DNA from: Asticcacaulis currens
GTDB lineage: Bacteria; Pseudomonadota; Alphaproteobacteria; Caulobacterales; Caulobacteraceae
Assembly: GCF_028550395.1 (NCBI RefSeq)
Contig: NZ_JAQQKW010000002.1
Coordinates: 248,001 to 312,000 of the forward strand
Length of the DNA stretch: 64,000 nucleotides
Direction of reading: 5' to 3'
The notes beneath the pieces were generated by a model. The model did not search any database. It worked only from the letters and a program-made list of their open reading frames with translations, and was not told the DNA's origin. Numbering within the stretch: position 1 is the stretch's first letter; each line of letters begins with the position of its first letter. The position numbers and the translations under genes are program-made. This document shows, one piece after another, positions 17,803-26,655 of this stretch.

Positions 17803-17839
17803 CAGATCAAAGCGACGAGCCGTCTCTGGCTTTGATCTG
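17803..17839 (-). terminator. Hairpin with T-tract before the hydrolase gene
   Basis: Eleven-base perfect arms, CAGATCAAAGC at 17803-17813 and GCTTTGATCTG at 17829-17839, followed on the minus strand by GCTTTATTTTT. This looks like an intrinsic terminator or attenuator between the dehydratase and hydrolase genes. Confidence 0.65.
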
Positions 17840-17850
17840 ACGATATGGAC

Positions 17851-17879
17851 CACCCCTGAAGGCAAGGCCTTCAGGGGTG
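17851..17879 (-). terminator. Perfect 12-base hairpin after the dehydratase gene
   Basis: Arms CACCCCTGAAGG and CCTTCAGGGGTG with a five-base loop, seven bases past the dehydratase stop. There is no T-run, so it may protect the upstream mRNA from 3' decay; together with the next hairpin it forms a double barrier. Confidence 0.55.
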
Positions 17880-17886
17880 AGTTTCA

Positions 17887-19086
17887 TTAATGTTCGTAGG
17901 GGCGATAGAGCTTCACTTCGGGGTTCAGGTCCACCCCAAAGCCCGGCTTATCAAGCGCCGTGACCTTCAGGCGGCCCTTTTCCGGGATCGGCTCATTGAG
18001 CAGTTGCGGATGGAACATGGGGGCCACGTGATCGGCCTTCGGCGCCATCATCAGGAACTCGGCAAACGGCGAGTTGTGACGCGTAATGACGAAGTGATAG
18101 CTATAGACCGAGGACCCATGGGGCACGACCAGCGCGCCGTGCGCATCGGCCAGGGCCGAGATCTTTAAAAGCTCGGTCACACCACCGCACCAGCCCACAT
18201 CCGGCTGGATGATGTCGCAGCAGCCCATTTCCAGAAGCATCTTAAAGCCCCATCGGGTCGATTCGTGCTCACCCGTGGTGACCAGCATGCCGGCCGGGAC
18301 GTTCTTCTTCAGTTGCTGATAGCCCCAGTAGTCGTCCGGATTGATCGCTTCCTCGATCCACTTCAGACCGTACTCATGGCATTTGTGTGCGAGCTTCGTT
18401 GCGTAGTTGACGTCGAGCGCCATCCAGCAATCGTACATCAGCCAGAAGTCTTCACCGACGCGCGAACGCATATCGGCGATCAGCTCGATATTCTTTTTAA
18501 GGCCTTCGTCGCCTTCGATGGGGCCGTGATAGAGCGGCAGCTTGCCGCCGATAAAGCCCATCTCCTTGGCGAGGTCCGGGCGCGCGCCGGTCGCATAGAA
18601 TTGCAGTTCGTCGCGCACCGCGCCGCCCAGCATGTGATAGACCGGCTCCTGACGCAGCTTGCCCATCAAATCCCACAAGGCCAGATCGACGCCGGAAATG
18701 GCGTTCACGACAATCCCCTTACGGCCATAGTATTGCGAACCAAAATACATCTGATCCCAGATTCGCTCATACTCAAACGGATTGCGGCCTTCGAGGAAGC
18801 GCGCAAAGTGCTTTTCGACCATATAGCAGGCGGGCTCACCGCCGGTCGTCACCGCAAAGCCGACCGTCCCGTCATCGGCTTCGATTTCAACGACCAGCGT
18901 GCCCAGCACATTGATGCCGAAGCTCTTGCGGCTCTGACGATATTCCGGATAGCGCCCCATCGAGGTCGCGATGTGATTGTCGATCCAGTGGCCTTCGCCC
19001 TGATCGTGGTAATCGGCGCCGCCGCCGCCCTCGCCACCTTTAATGACGTATGCGCGCACCTGCTTGATTTTTGGAGAAATTTTCAT
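17887..19086 (-). CDS. L-rhamnonate dehydratase (399 aa)
   Basis: An enolase-superfamily acid-sugar dehydratase that removes water from L-rhamnonate to give 2-keto-3-deoxy-L-rhamnonate. The long N-terminal part ([36 protein letters not shown]) is typical of rhamnonate dehydratases. The magnesium ligands follow in order: Asp in MYDCWMALD, Glu in [10 protein letters not shown] and Glu in [21 protein letters not shown] carries the catalytic His. The gene lies eight bases downstream of the rhamnose dehydrogenase gene on the same strand. Confidence 0.93.
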   Translation of the reverse strand: MKISPKIKQVRAYVIKGGEGGGGADYHDQGEGHWIDNHIATSMGRYPEYRQSRKSFGINVLGTLVVEIEADDGTVGFAVTTGGEPACYMVEKHFARFLEGRNPFEYERIWDQMYFGSQYYGRKGIVVNAISGVDLALWDLMGKLRQEPVYHMLGGAVRDELQFYATGARPDLAKEMGFIGGKLPLYHGPIEGDEGLKKNIELIADMRSRVGEDFWLMYDCWMALDVNYATKLAHKCHEYGLKWIEEAINPDDYWGYQQLKKNVPAGMLVTTGEHESTRWGFKMLLEMGCCDIIQPDVGWCGGVTELLKISALADAHGALVVPHGSSVYSYHFVITRHNSPFAEFLMMAPKADHVAPMFHPQLLNEPIPEKGRLKVTALDKPGFGVDLNPEVKLYRPYEH

Positions 19087-19094
19087 AGCTGTCT

Positions 19095-19895
19095 TTACTG
19101 GAGATTAACAAACATACCGCCGTCGACCAGCAGTGACGCGCCTGTCACGTAGCCAGCGAGTTCATCGGAAGCGAGAAAGATGACGGGGCCCGCCAGATCT
19201 TCGGGTTTCCCCAGTCGGCCCAGCGGTACACGCGACGCCATATAGGCGCGCTTTGCCGGATCGGAGAGATCATCCTTGTTGATGTCGGTCTCGATTGTGC
19301 CCGGCAAGACCGCGTTGCAACGGATCCCGTGTTTTCCCAAAGCGATCGCAGTGGACTGCATCAGGGACAGAACACCTGCCTTTGTTGGCGTGTAATGCGT
19401 TTGATACTCCCCTCCCACCAGGGCGGAAATAGACGAGACAGCGATAATAGAACCACTATGCCCCTGCTTATTTCGCCCTTGGTTTACCATCTGCTTGGCA
19501 GCGGCCTGGCACATGTAATAGGCCCCAAGCAGGTTGACTTGGGTGGTCTGTAGCAAGACCTCGTGCGGCATATCAAGAAAGCCATGGAAGGGACAAATGC
19601 CGGCATTGCTGACAAGCGTGTCAATCCGACCAAACGCCTCCACAGCCGCCTGAACAAAATCAGACGCTGTGGCAGGGTTCGCTACGTCCCCTTTCAGAGC
19701 AAATGCCTTGCCACCCGCCGCCTTGATTTCGGTGACCGTTTGAATAGCGCTGTCGTCGTCACCAATATAATTAATCGCGAGGTTAGCGCCCTGTCGTGCC
19801 GCCCCCAGGGCAACGCCCCTGCCAATTCCTTTGGACCCGCCGGTGACGAGGACCACCTTGTCCTTCAGCAAGAGGGGGCTTTTCGTCGGGCTCAT
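19095..19895 (-). CDS. SDR, probable L-rhamnose 1-dehydrogenase
   Basis: A 266-residue SDR with [10 protein letters not shown] cofactor loop, [11 protein letters not shown], catalytic Ser in [11 protein letters not shown] and YTPTK. It closely resembles L-rhamnose 1-dehydrogenases of the non-phosphorylating route (LRA1), oxidising the sugar to the lactone with NAD(P). It sits between RhaT and rhamnonate dehydratase in one operon. The start is uncertain: ATG 19895 gives the family-like N-terminus; ATG 19913, two bases past the rhaT stop, would add six residues. Confidence 0.85.
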   Translation of the reverse strand: MSPTKSPLLLKDKVVLVTGGSKGIGRGVALGAARQGANLAINYIGDDDSAIQTVTEIKAAGGKAFALKGDVANPATASDFVQAAVEAFGRIDTLVSNAGICPFHGFLDMPHEVLLQTTQVNLLGAYYMCQAAAKQMVNQGRNKQGHSGSIIAVSSISALVGGEYQTHYTPTKAGVLSLMQSTAIALGKHGIRCNAVLPGTIETDINKDDLSDPAKRAYMASRVPLGRLGKPEDLAGPVIFLASDELAGYVTGASLLVDGGMFVNLQ

Positions 19896-19915
19896 TGAGA
19901 ATACACCAACCATTC

Positions 19916-21001
19916 TCAGTGCCCCGCCAGCATGTTGCCAATCCCGATGACAATGGTCGCGGCAACGAGGATGGCTATACCCGACCACACACGCGAACGA
20001 GTTGCCCTTGAGGTTCCCGCCCATTCCTTCAGCCAGAAGCCCCATAGGGTCGAGAATAGGATGATCGACGCCATGTGCAGCGTCCATGACGAAAAGCCAT
20101 ATTCGCCCATCTGGCTTTCGCCCATGGTGTAGAAGAAGAACTGAAAGTACCAAAGCGTGCCGCCGACTGCCGCCAGCAGGTAGTTTTTAACCAGAGGCAG
20201 GTTGTGGCCATCACTTCGAACCCCACGCCATTCACCTGCGGTACGGTTTTTCAGGATGAGGTAGCCGCACCACAGAGCGTTCGTCGTCAGTCCACCTGCC
20301 AGAACCACGCAAAGGACCGGCAAACCGACCCACAATGGGCCTGTACCCGCTGCGGCCGATGCTTCGCGGATAGGGGCGCCTGCCGCCAGACCGAAGGCGA
20401 AGCACGACGACATCACTCCGGAAAAAACGGCAATCAGGATACCCTTTTTGAGATTGAATTCCCCCCGGCTTACAGGGACCCCGTGGGCATCTGCCCCCAT
20501 ATTCGCGTCAGCGGCGATTTCCTTTTCCTTCGCTTGTCCGGCGGCGGCGACGGTAACGATGCCGATAATCACAATCAGAATGCCCAGAAGGACGATCTTC
20601 CCGGATGTTGTAGCCGCAAGAACGCCGAGCGTGCCTGAAAACAGGGGCTCACCCAATGTTCCAATGACCGTGGTCAGGCCCAACGCGACAGCCATGCCAA
20701 GGCTCAGGCCGAGAAAGCGCATGGTGAGTCCGAAGGTAAGACCACCGAGTCCCCAGAGGGCACCCCACACGTAACACCACCCCAGCGTCGAAGGCGCCTG
20801 CGCTGATAAAACCCCGAGCAAGTCTTTGGTCTGAAGGGCGGCAAAAAGCCAGGGTGCGATCAGCCACGAGAAGATACCGCCCGTAAGCCAGAAGATTTCC
20901 CACGACCACGCCTGAATGCGTTTGTACGGCACGTAGAAGGAGGCGGAGGATAAGCCACCGAGCCAATGAAAAAGAACGCCTATAAGCGGATTAGGTGTCA
21001 T
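19916..21001 (-). CDS. rhaT: L-rhamnose:proton symporter RhaT
   Basis: A 361-residue inner-membrane protein with about ten hydrophobic segments, of the RhaT family in the drug/metabolite transporter superfamily. The N-terminal SASFYVPYKRIQAWSWEIFW and the internal GYLILKNRTAGEWRG are family-like. It imports L-rhamnose after release by the rhamnosidases. It starts nine bases after the GH78 gene stop and ends just before the rhamnose dehydrogenase gene, so hydrolysis, import and oxidation are one transcription unit. Confidence 0.92.
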   Translation of the reverse strand: MTPNPLIGVLFHWLGGLSSASFYVPYKRIQAWSWEIFWLTGGIFSWLIAPWLFAALQTKDLLGVLSAQAPSTLGWCYVWGALWGLGGLTFGLTMRFLGLSLGMAVALGLTTVIGTLGEPLFSGTLGVLAATTSGKIVLLGILIVIIGIVTVAAAGQAKEKEIAADANMGADAHGVPVSRGEFNLKKGILIAVFSGVMSSCFAFGLAAGAPIREASAAAGTGPLWVGLPVLCVVLAGGLTTNALWCGYLILKNRTAGEWRGVRSDGHNLPLVKNYLLAAVGGTLWYFQFFFYTMGESQMGEYGFSSWTLHMASIILFSTLWGFWLKEWAGTSRATRSRVWSGIAILVAATIVIGIGNMLAGH

Positions 21002-21010
21002 GACTTGGTC

Positions 21011-23380
21011 CTAAGGGAAGGTCAGGGTGTTGCGACCCGGCTTGAGCGCCTGCTCGCGGTCGTTCCACACGAACACGCCGGACAGGTTTTTCGGGATGTC
21101 GATAGTGGCTCTAAGCTGTGTGCCCGTCCGGCGGTAGCGCACAGAAACGGGTCCCGCCGGGGTCTGGGCGGTGGCATCCAGCTTTTTGAGGCTACCGAGG
21201 TGCGGCTCAATTCTTACGGCGGCATAGTGCGAGGCTGCCGGTTTAATGCCGGCAATGATCTCCAGCATGTCCGCGGTCGGGTGCGCGCTCCACGCGTGGG
21301 TATCAGACCGCGTATTGCCCCGCTCCTCCGGCCATGTCGTATAGTTCAACTTCAGAAGATCACGCCACGTCTTTAAGAGGGCGTGATACGCCTCGCCCTC
21401 ACCGGCCTTTTCGAACGCTTCGACAAGGTACCAGGCAAAGTAATAACTTACCGGTGTAATGCCGTCCGGTGCATCAATCCCGTCTCCGGAGGTGATGCGC
21501 TTGAGGATAGCTTTCGCCGTCTCCTTCGGCACCACGCCGTAAAGGATGGCCAGAGCGTTTGTATGCTGGGAATAGGCCTTGAGGGCGGGTGTATCGGCAA
21601 AAAGCCCGCGCTCGGCATTCCAGCATTTTGAGCGAACGCCTTCGGCTATTTGGGCGGCCCGCGTATCAAAGGCCGCCGCGCGTGCCGTTTCACCAACCGA
21701 GGTTTCCAGCGCGCTCATCTGCTGAAGCGCGCCCAGATAGTGCAACGCCATGAGGCAGGAGTCACCGTTTTCGTCGTAGGTCGGAAAGGCGTTGCGATCC
21801 GCCCCGGTTTGCCCGACCCAGTCCACGAAATTCCAGCCCGGATTTTTCCTCAGCAGGCCACTGTCGCTCACAAACGGATCGAACCAACTCATGAGTTCGC
21901 GGGCGCGCGGCAGGTTGCGCGCAACGACGCCATTATCCGCATTTCTCTCCTGGTAATCGCTCAGCATGGCGATCCACAGCAGGGAAAAGGTCGAGATGGT
22001 ATTGCCACGATGAACGGGATAGGCCCCTTCCAGCACTCCCTCTTTCGTCCTGGAGCGCCCCATGGCATCGATCGCGTTTACCGCCAGACGCGTATCTCCA
22101 GACACAGCGTAGGAGATCAGTGCCTGTAAGCGGGTATCACCGATATACTGGAGTTGCTCCCAATAGGCGGTGTCCATGTAGGTTTCGTGGGCATCTATCA
22201 GCGCCGTGCGCCAGCCCACTTCCCATATCTTGTTGAGTTGCACATCGTCGGAGAGAAATGAGCCGATCTGCTGAAACGGATAGCCCGTCTCGTAAGTGGA
22301 GAAACCCTTTAAGACCAGCGGCTGATCCTTGGTCTCTATGTCCAGTTCCAGATAGCGCCACGTCCGCCAGAACAAGGGGGCAAGCGTTCGCTCGGCCCCG
22401 TCGAGACGAAAGCTATCCTGAAGCCCTTTCGCGAGGCGGGTTCCCACCTCGTCGCGATCGCCTTTCATATTCTTTTCGTCATACAGAGCCTCAGAATAGG
22501 TGGCCCGGATCGTGGCGTCGGCACCCTTTGCGACCTCAAGGGACGGGTAGCCGGAAACCATCACGTCCCGGCGCAGCAGAATTTTGCCCTTCGTGTAAGC
22601 CGGGATTGTTACCGCCTTATCCGGGAAGCTGTCCGTTCCGGGAATGTCCGTCCTTACGACCCTACCCGATGACACCTTGCGATAGATCTGTTTCGGCAAC
22701 GGGTTCGGCGTCAGGGTCCAGGACGGGACTTCACCCGGCTTCACAATCGTTTGGGCGTCCGTCCACTGTATCCCGGTGCCAGCCCCCTGCTCCCAGCCCC
22801 AGTTGCTTTTAGCCGCATCGATTGTCTCCGGCGAACCTCCGACATAGTACAGAGTTTTGAATTGTTTGATTATTTGAGCATATCCCGAACCAAAGCTTCG
22901 CCCCTTGTCGAGCGAGACACGCCAGTTCGTGCCCGAATCCAAAGCCTCGAACTCCGTACTTTCGGCGTCCAGATAAAAACCACCGCGCGCGCTGATCTGG
23001 GCCAGCGGCCTGACGGCAGCGGAGGCGTTCCAAACAACGGCGGCAATGCTGTTTTCGCCGCGTTTCAGATAAGGCGCGATATCGACGCGCTCATATCTCC
23101 AGTTGGCGAGATCACTGGTGGCAGGACCTGAAACCACACGCTGCCCGTTGACATAAAGGACGAAACGGTTATCCGCACTCACCCTTACCCACAGGGCCTT
23201 GGGGCGCTTCGTTACACTCAAACTCTTCTGAAAGTTCTGGACCCCGCCCCCGGCGGGCAGATCCGGGTGGGCAATCCATTGAGCGTCCTTCGCGTGGACA
23301 GGCGCACTCAAGGTCAGGCCAAGGCAGAAAGCCAGAAGCGACAGTGCGTGGGGTCGAGCCGACATGCGTTTTTTTCTCAT
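21011..23380 (-). CDS. Alpha-L-rhamnosidase, GH78-like (789 aa)
   Basis: A secreted glycosidase with a signal peptide (residues 1-31, ending LTLSAPVHAKDA), N-terminal beta-sandwich domains (VSADNRFVLYVNGQRV), an (alpha/alpha)6 barrel and a C-terminal sandwich. The catalytic region reads YMDTAYWEQLQYIGDTR, which matches the GH78 general-acid segment although the usual RDER is altered. The late SDTHAWSAHPT is the other conserved GH78 segment. It should remove terminal alpha-rhamnose in the periplasm or outside. ATG 23365 is an alternative start. Confidence 0.87.
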   Translation of the reverse strand: MRKKRMSARPHALSLLAFCLGLTLSAPVHAKDAQWIAHPDLPAGGGVQNFQKSLSVTKRPKALWVRVSADNRFVLYVNGQRVVSGPATSDLANWRYERVDIAPYLKRGENSIAAVVWNASAAVRPLAQISARGGFYLDAESTEFEALDSGTNWRVSLDKGRSFGSGYAQIIKQFKTLYYVGGSPETIDAAKSNWGWEQGAGTGIQWTDAQTIVKPGEVPSWTLTPNPLPKQIYRKVSSGRVVRTDIPGTDSFPDKAVTIPAYTKGKILLRRDVMVSGYPSLEVAKGADATIRATYSEALYDEKNMKGDRDEVGTRLAKGLQDSFRLDGAERTLAPLFWRTWRYLELDIETKDQPLVLKGFSTYETGYPFQQIGSFLSDDVQLNKIWEVGWRTALIDAHETYMDTAYWEQLQYIGDTRLQALISYAVSGDTRLAVNAIDAMGRSRTKEGVLEGAYPVHRGNTISTFSLLWIAMLSDYQERNADNGVVARNLPRARELMSWFDPFVSDSGLLRKNPGWNFVDWVGQTGADRNAFPTYDENGDSCLMALHYLGALQQMSALETSVGETARAAAFDTRAAQIAEGVRSKCWNAERGLFADTPALKAYSQHTNALAILYGVVPKETAKAILKRITSGDGIDAPDGITPVSYYFAWYLVEAFEKAGEGEAYHALLKTWRDLLKLNYTTWPEERGNTRSDTHAWSAHPTADMLEIIAGIKPAASHYAAVRIEPHLGSLKKLDATAQTPAGPVSVRYRRTGTQLRATIDIPKNLSGVFVWNDREQALKPGRNTLTFP

Positions 23381-23452
23381 GAGTGCCCTGCTGTGAGGAA
23401 AAAGAGGCCAGGTCGTGGACCTGGCCAGTATTAAGGTCAGAGGGGAGGAAGA

Positions 23453-25807
23453 CTACTGACCAAAATTGTACCGCAGAGTGACACCATACTTCCGCTGATC
23501 CGGGAAGTAGCTCGACAGATAGCCACCTGCGGCCGCCCCCTGGAACTGGGCAAAAGCGCCCATGTTGCGGTCTTCATCGAACAGGTTCTGCGCCCAAGCG
23601 CTTAGTTCCCATTTCTGATTGGGCTGACGAACGCCAAGATACAGATCGACGGGTGCGTAAGCCGAAATCCGGAAGCCGTTGCGCTGATTTTCCATTGGCG
23701 CGACATATCGCACAAGACCGCGCGCAAAGAGGTCGAGATTGCCAACATTCCAGCTGTATTCCGATTGCAAGGAGGCGTTTAGCTTGCCGGGGATATTCTG
23801 ATCCGTGTTGATCAGCCCTCGATTGCTCGGGCACACGGACACTTGACGACCACGCTGAACGAACGGGGCCGCTTCGTCGGGAATGCCGTCATTGTTGCTG
23901 TCATTGCAGTAAAGCAAGGCGTTGACGTAGTGAGCATCGACGTAGCTCAGGTTCAGTTGCGTGGACCAGTTCGCCGTTGGCGCCCACGCGACCAGAGCCT
24001 CGATACCGGTCGCTTCCACATCACCATTGGTGTTCAGATTGATCCCGCCGGTGGCGGCATCATAAAAATAGGAACCGCCCACGCCCGGACCAGCCGGTTC
24101 GTTCGGCTGCGCTGCCACCCGGACATACACATTGTTGGCCCGACCGATATAATCCTTTACGTCCTGTTTGAAGAGAGACGCATTGAAGGTAAGGCGACGG
24201 TCAAACCACTTCGATTTGACCCCGACTTCGATCGCGTCAGTGACTTCATCCTTGTATGACAGATAAGCCGGATTGAGACCTTGAGCGGTGACAAACGAGG
24301 TCAGCCCGCCGGGGCGCAAGCCGCGACCGTAGCTGGCATAGGCCATCAGGTCTCTGGAGAAGGTGTGACGATAACTCGCTGACCCCGTCCAACCCTTGGT
24401 CTCCCGATAAGATTGAGATTCAGGCACCGACGGAATCACATTGCCGAAAACAGAGATGTAGGAGTTGCCGTCAGACTCGTTCTTCTGCCAGCGCAATCCG
24501 AGTTCCAGCTGATCCTTATCCGTCAGGGCAAACCGGTGGTTGGTGAAAAGCGCATAGCCCTTGGCATAGTTACCTGGCCGGTTAAAGCCGGTCATCTCTG
24601 TCGTCAGCACTGGCCCGTACGGGCTGATGTAAAAATAGGAAAGGGTCTGCGCGAGCTGGAACTCGAATGAGCTGCGCGAATAATAGGCGCCCACCATGTA
24701 ATTCCAGCGCGGATTATTGACCGATTCAAAGCGCAGTTCGTGCGTCGTCTGCTGCGCCTTCAGATCAGTGTTCTGGTAGTTGTTGTATCCGGAGATAACG
24801 TTGGTGAAATCCTGATCGCGACGCGAGGCATCCTGAGTTTGCTGGTAGCCGCCAATGTAACTCAGGCGGTGCCCGATGACGTCCCAGGTGACGTTTAGGG
24901 ATGTCAGTTTGGAGTTGTTGTAGAAGTCGGCGTCGCCTTCAGCGATGGCGGCGTGATCGGCAACGGTCAGTGTGCGACCCGGTGCTTGACCGGCACTGGT
25001 GAGGGGCGCACCGATTGCCGGGCGATAGTTTACGACGCGGTTGTTTACGTCCTGATGGACCAGCAGGATTTCCAAATCGGACGACGGTTTGTAGAGGAGC
25101 GAGGCACGCGCGCCATGCGACATATTGCTGTTTTCGCGGCCGTTGATGATATTCTCCACACCGTCGCGGCTATGATCGTAAAGGACGGCCACACGGAGTG
25201 ACAGTTTGCCTTCGATCAGCGGCAGATTGCCAGCGAGTTGCGTATTGACTTTATCCAGAGACCCTATGGTCTGGGTGACAGTGCCTTCGCGAAAACTCAG
25301 ATTGGGACGCTTCGACGCAATCGTAATGGCACCGGCCGGAGACGTCTGGCCCCGAAGCGTACCTTGAGGCCCTTTCAGCACTTCAATCTGACCGACGTCA
25401 AACAGGCCGCGAAAGGCCGTGGCGGTCGAGATCGGCGTCTCGTTCCAATAGACCTGCACGGTTGGACTCGCACCCGTATCCGGGTCAAACGAGACGCCTC
25501 GCAGAGAGATGTTCTGTCCGCGCCCGTCCGCCGTGTTTAATTCAAGGCCAGCTGTGACCTTTTGCACATCCTGAAAACTCTGGATGTTTAACTTTTCAAT
25601 GGTCTGAGCGGTAACCGCATCGATCGACGACGGCACCGACTGCAGGGTCTCCCGCTTTTTCGTCGCCGTAACGACCACTTCGGTGACATCGGTTGCTGAA
25701 GCCTCCTTGCCGGAAACGGCGGAGACGTCCTCCGCCATAGCCGGCGCAAACAACCCCAACCCCATCAGACATGCCGACGAAAGCATCGTCGCCCTCAGAT
25801 TTCTCAT
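23453..25807 (-). CDS. TonB-dependent receptor of the rhamnoside island (784 aa)
   Basis: An outer-membrane receptor: signal peptide ending LFAPAMAEDV, TonB box near VTEVVVTATKKRE, plug domain (LQSVPSSIDAVTAQTIEKLN) and barrel ending in RYNFGQ. It lacks an N-terminal signalling domain, so it is not controlled by a sigma/anti-sigma pair. Its position at the head of the GH78-RhaT-catabolic operon suggests uptake of rhamnose-containing oligosaccharides or flavonoid or steroid rhamnosides; the substrate is inferred. GGAGAAACG precedes ATG 25807. Confidence 0.9.
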   Translation of the reverse strand: MRNLRATMLSSACLMGLGLFAPAMAEDVSAVSGKEASATDVTEVVVTATKKRETLQSVPSSIDAVTAQTIEKLNIQSFQDVQKVTAGLELNTADGRGQNISLRGVSFDPDTGASPTVQVYWNETPISTATAFRGLFDVGQIEVLKGPQGTLRGQTSPAGAITIASKRPNLSFREGTVTQTIGSLDKVNTQLAGNLPLIEGKLSLRVAVLYDHSRDGVENIINGRENSNMSHGARASLLYKPSSDLEILLVHQDVNNRVVNYRPAIGAPLTSAGQAPGRTLTVADHAAIAEGDADFYNNSKLTSLNVTWDVIGHRLSYIGGYQQTQDASRRDQDFTNVISGYNNYQNTDLKAQQTTHELRFESVNNPRWNYMVGAYYSRSSFEFQLAQTLSYFYISPYGPVLTTEMTGFNRPGNYAKGYALFTNHRFALTDKDQLELGLRWQKNESDGNSYISVFGNVIPSVPESQSYRETKGWTGSASYRHTFSRDLMAYASYGRGLRPGGLTSFVTAQGLNPAYLSYKDEVTDAIEVGVKSKWFDRRLTFNASLFKQDVKDYIGRANNVYVRVAAQPNEPAGPGVGGSYFYDAATGGINLNTNGDVEATGIEALVAWAPTANWSTQLNLSYVDAHYVNALLYCNDSNNDGIPDEAAPFVQRGRQVSVCPSNRGLINTDQNIPGKLNASLQSEYSWNVGNLDLFARGLVRYVAPMENQRNGFRISAYAPVDLYLGVRQPNQKWELSAWAQNLFDEDRNMGAFAQFQGAAAGGYLSSYFPDQRKYGVTLRYNFGQ

Positions 25808-26130
25808 AGCGTTTCTCCAAGGCGGGTTTACCCCGCCATCCACTGTTTCATTGATTAAAAGCGATCCGTTTTGATTGGTTCGCCTGAATTGGTCTCAACT
25901 CCCGCCGCTCGCTTCACCGAACGATCACCACTGTGCAGAGTTGTGCGACACGCCTCATTAAGTGTCAACTACCGTTTCATTAAATTTCTCAGAATCAGCT
26001 GACCGTGACGAAAAAAGCGCATATTGAACGGCAAACCTGTCATGAAAGCCGCATTTTTCGCTATTTTGGCGAAAAAAAATGGCCGCAGCGAACACCCCGC
26101 GACCATTATTGAAACCATAAGGTATATTTT
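25808..26130. other. Intergenic region, receptor promoter
   Basis: An AT-rich stretch of 323 bases with no supported gene. It must hold the promoter of the receptor operon. ATTAAAAGCG and CGTTTTGATT at about 25856-25878 form an imperfect inverted repeat that resembles the TGATTTAATCA palindrome before the GH106 gene. Confidence 0.4.
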
Positions 26131-26466
26131 CTATTTGGCTGCCTTACAAGGCACCTTTGCCAGATCGGCGCTGATGGCCTTGAGCTTTTCGTCGGTGAAC
26201 GTCTCCGGCGCAAAGTCCTGCAAGGCTTTCAACGCCATGGGCCTAGCCATCTCGATCTGATCATTATCCTTAAGCTCAGGGATATGCTTCACCAGCACCG
26301 CCTTGGCTTCAGGATTGTCGAGAAGGTCGCCCACGCTTGAGTCGGCAGAATAGGGGCAGGCCGCAGCAACCGGCGTGGCTGCAGGCGCATCAGCGGCGAT
26401 TGACTGTGTAGCCAACCCCGTAAGCCCAAGCCCCACAACCATCGCCGCCATTTTTAGAGTTTTCAT
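26131..26466 (-). CDS. Small secreted helical protein (111 aa)
   Basis: A signal peptide (residues 1-23, ending GLATQSIAADA) is followed by a proline-alanine linker and a compact domain: YSADSSVGDLLDNPEAKAVL, HIPELKDNDQIEMARPMALK and LQDFAPETFTDEKL. Two cysteines could form a disulphide. I know this domain only as a tail on, or small neighbour of, glycosidases and esterases in Caulobacterales and sphingomonads; its function is unknown. ATG 26466 has AGGAAGCG upstream. It is divergent from the GH106 gene. Confidence 0.75.
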   Translation of the reverse strand: MKTLKMAAMVVGLGLTGLATQSIAADAPAATPVAAACPYSADSSVGDLLDNPEAKAVLVKHIPELKDNDQIEMARPMALKALQDFAPETFTDEKLKAISADLAKVPCKAAK

Positions 26467-26591
26467 GATCGCTTCCTGATTCGTGCGTTCCACCCGGATT
26501 AAGTATCCGGTAAGGTATATATAATCGCAAAATTAGACAAAATCGACGATCATTTTTGAAAATTGACAGCATTTTTCCGGTCATGTACACC

Positions 26592-26632
26592 TGATTTAAT
26601 CAAAAATCATGATCGGAATTGCGTCATTCCGA
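26592..26632. promoter_or_regulatory. Two palindromes in front of the GH106-GH3 operon
   Basis: TGATTTAATCA at 26592-26602 is a perfect 11-base palindrome. TCGGAAT at 26613-26619 and ATTCCGA at 26626-26632 are perfect arms with a six-base spacer. Both lie in the AT-rich divergent promoter region 24-64 bases before the GH106 start. They are candidate operators for the TetR-type regulator at the end of this operon. Confidence 0.45.
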
Positions 26633-26655
26633 CACTTTTCACAGGTAAGGGAACC

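Noticed and set aside
17803-17839. A repressor operator between dehydratase and hydrolase genes
   Set aside because: The dyad is followed by a T-rich tract on the coding strand, so a terminator or attenuator explains it more simply.
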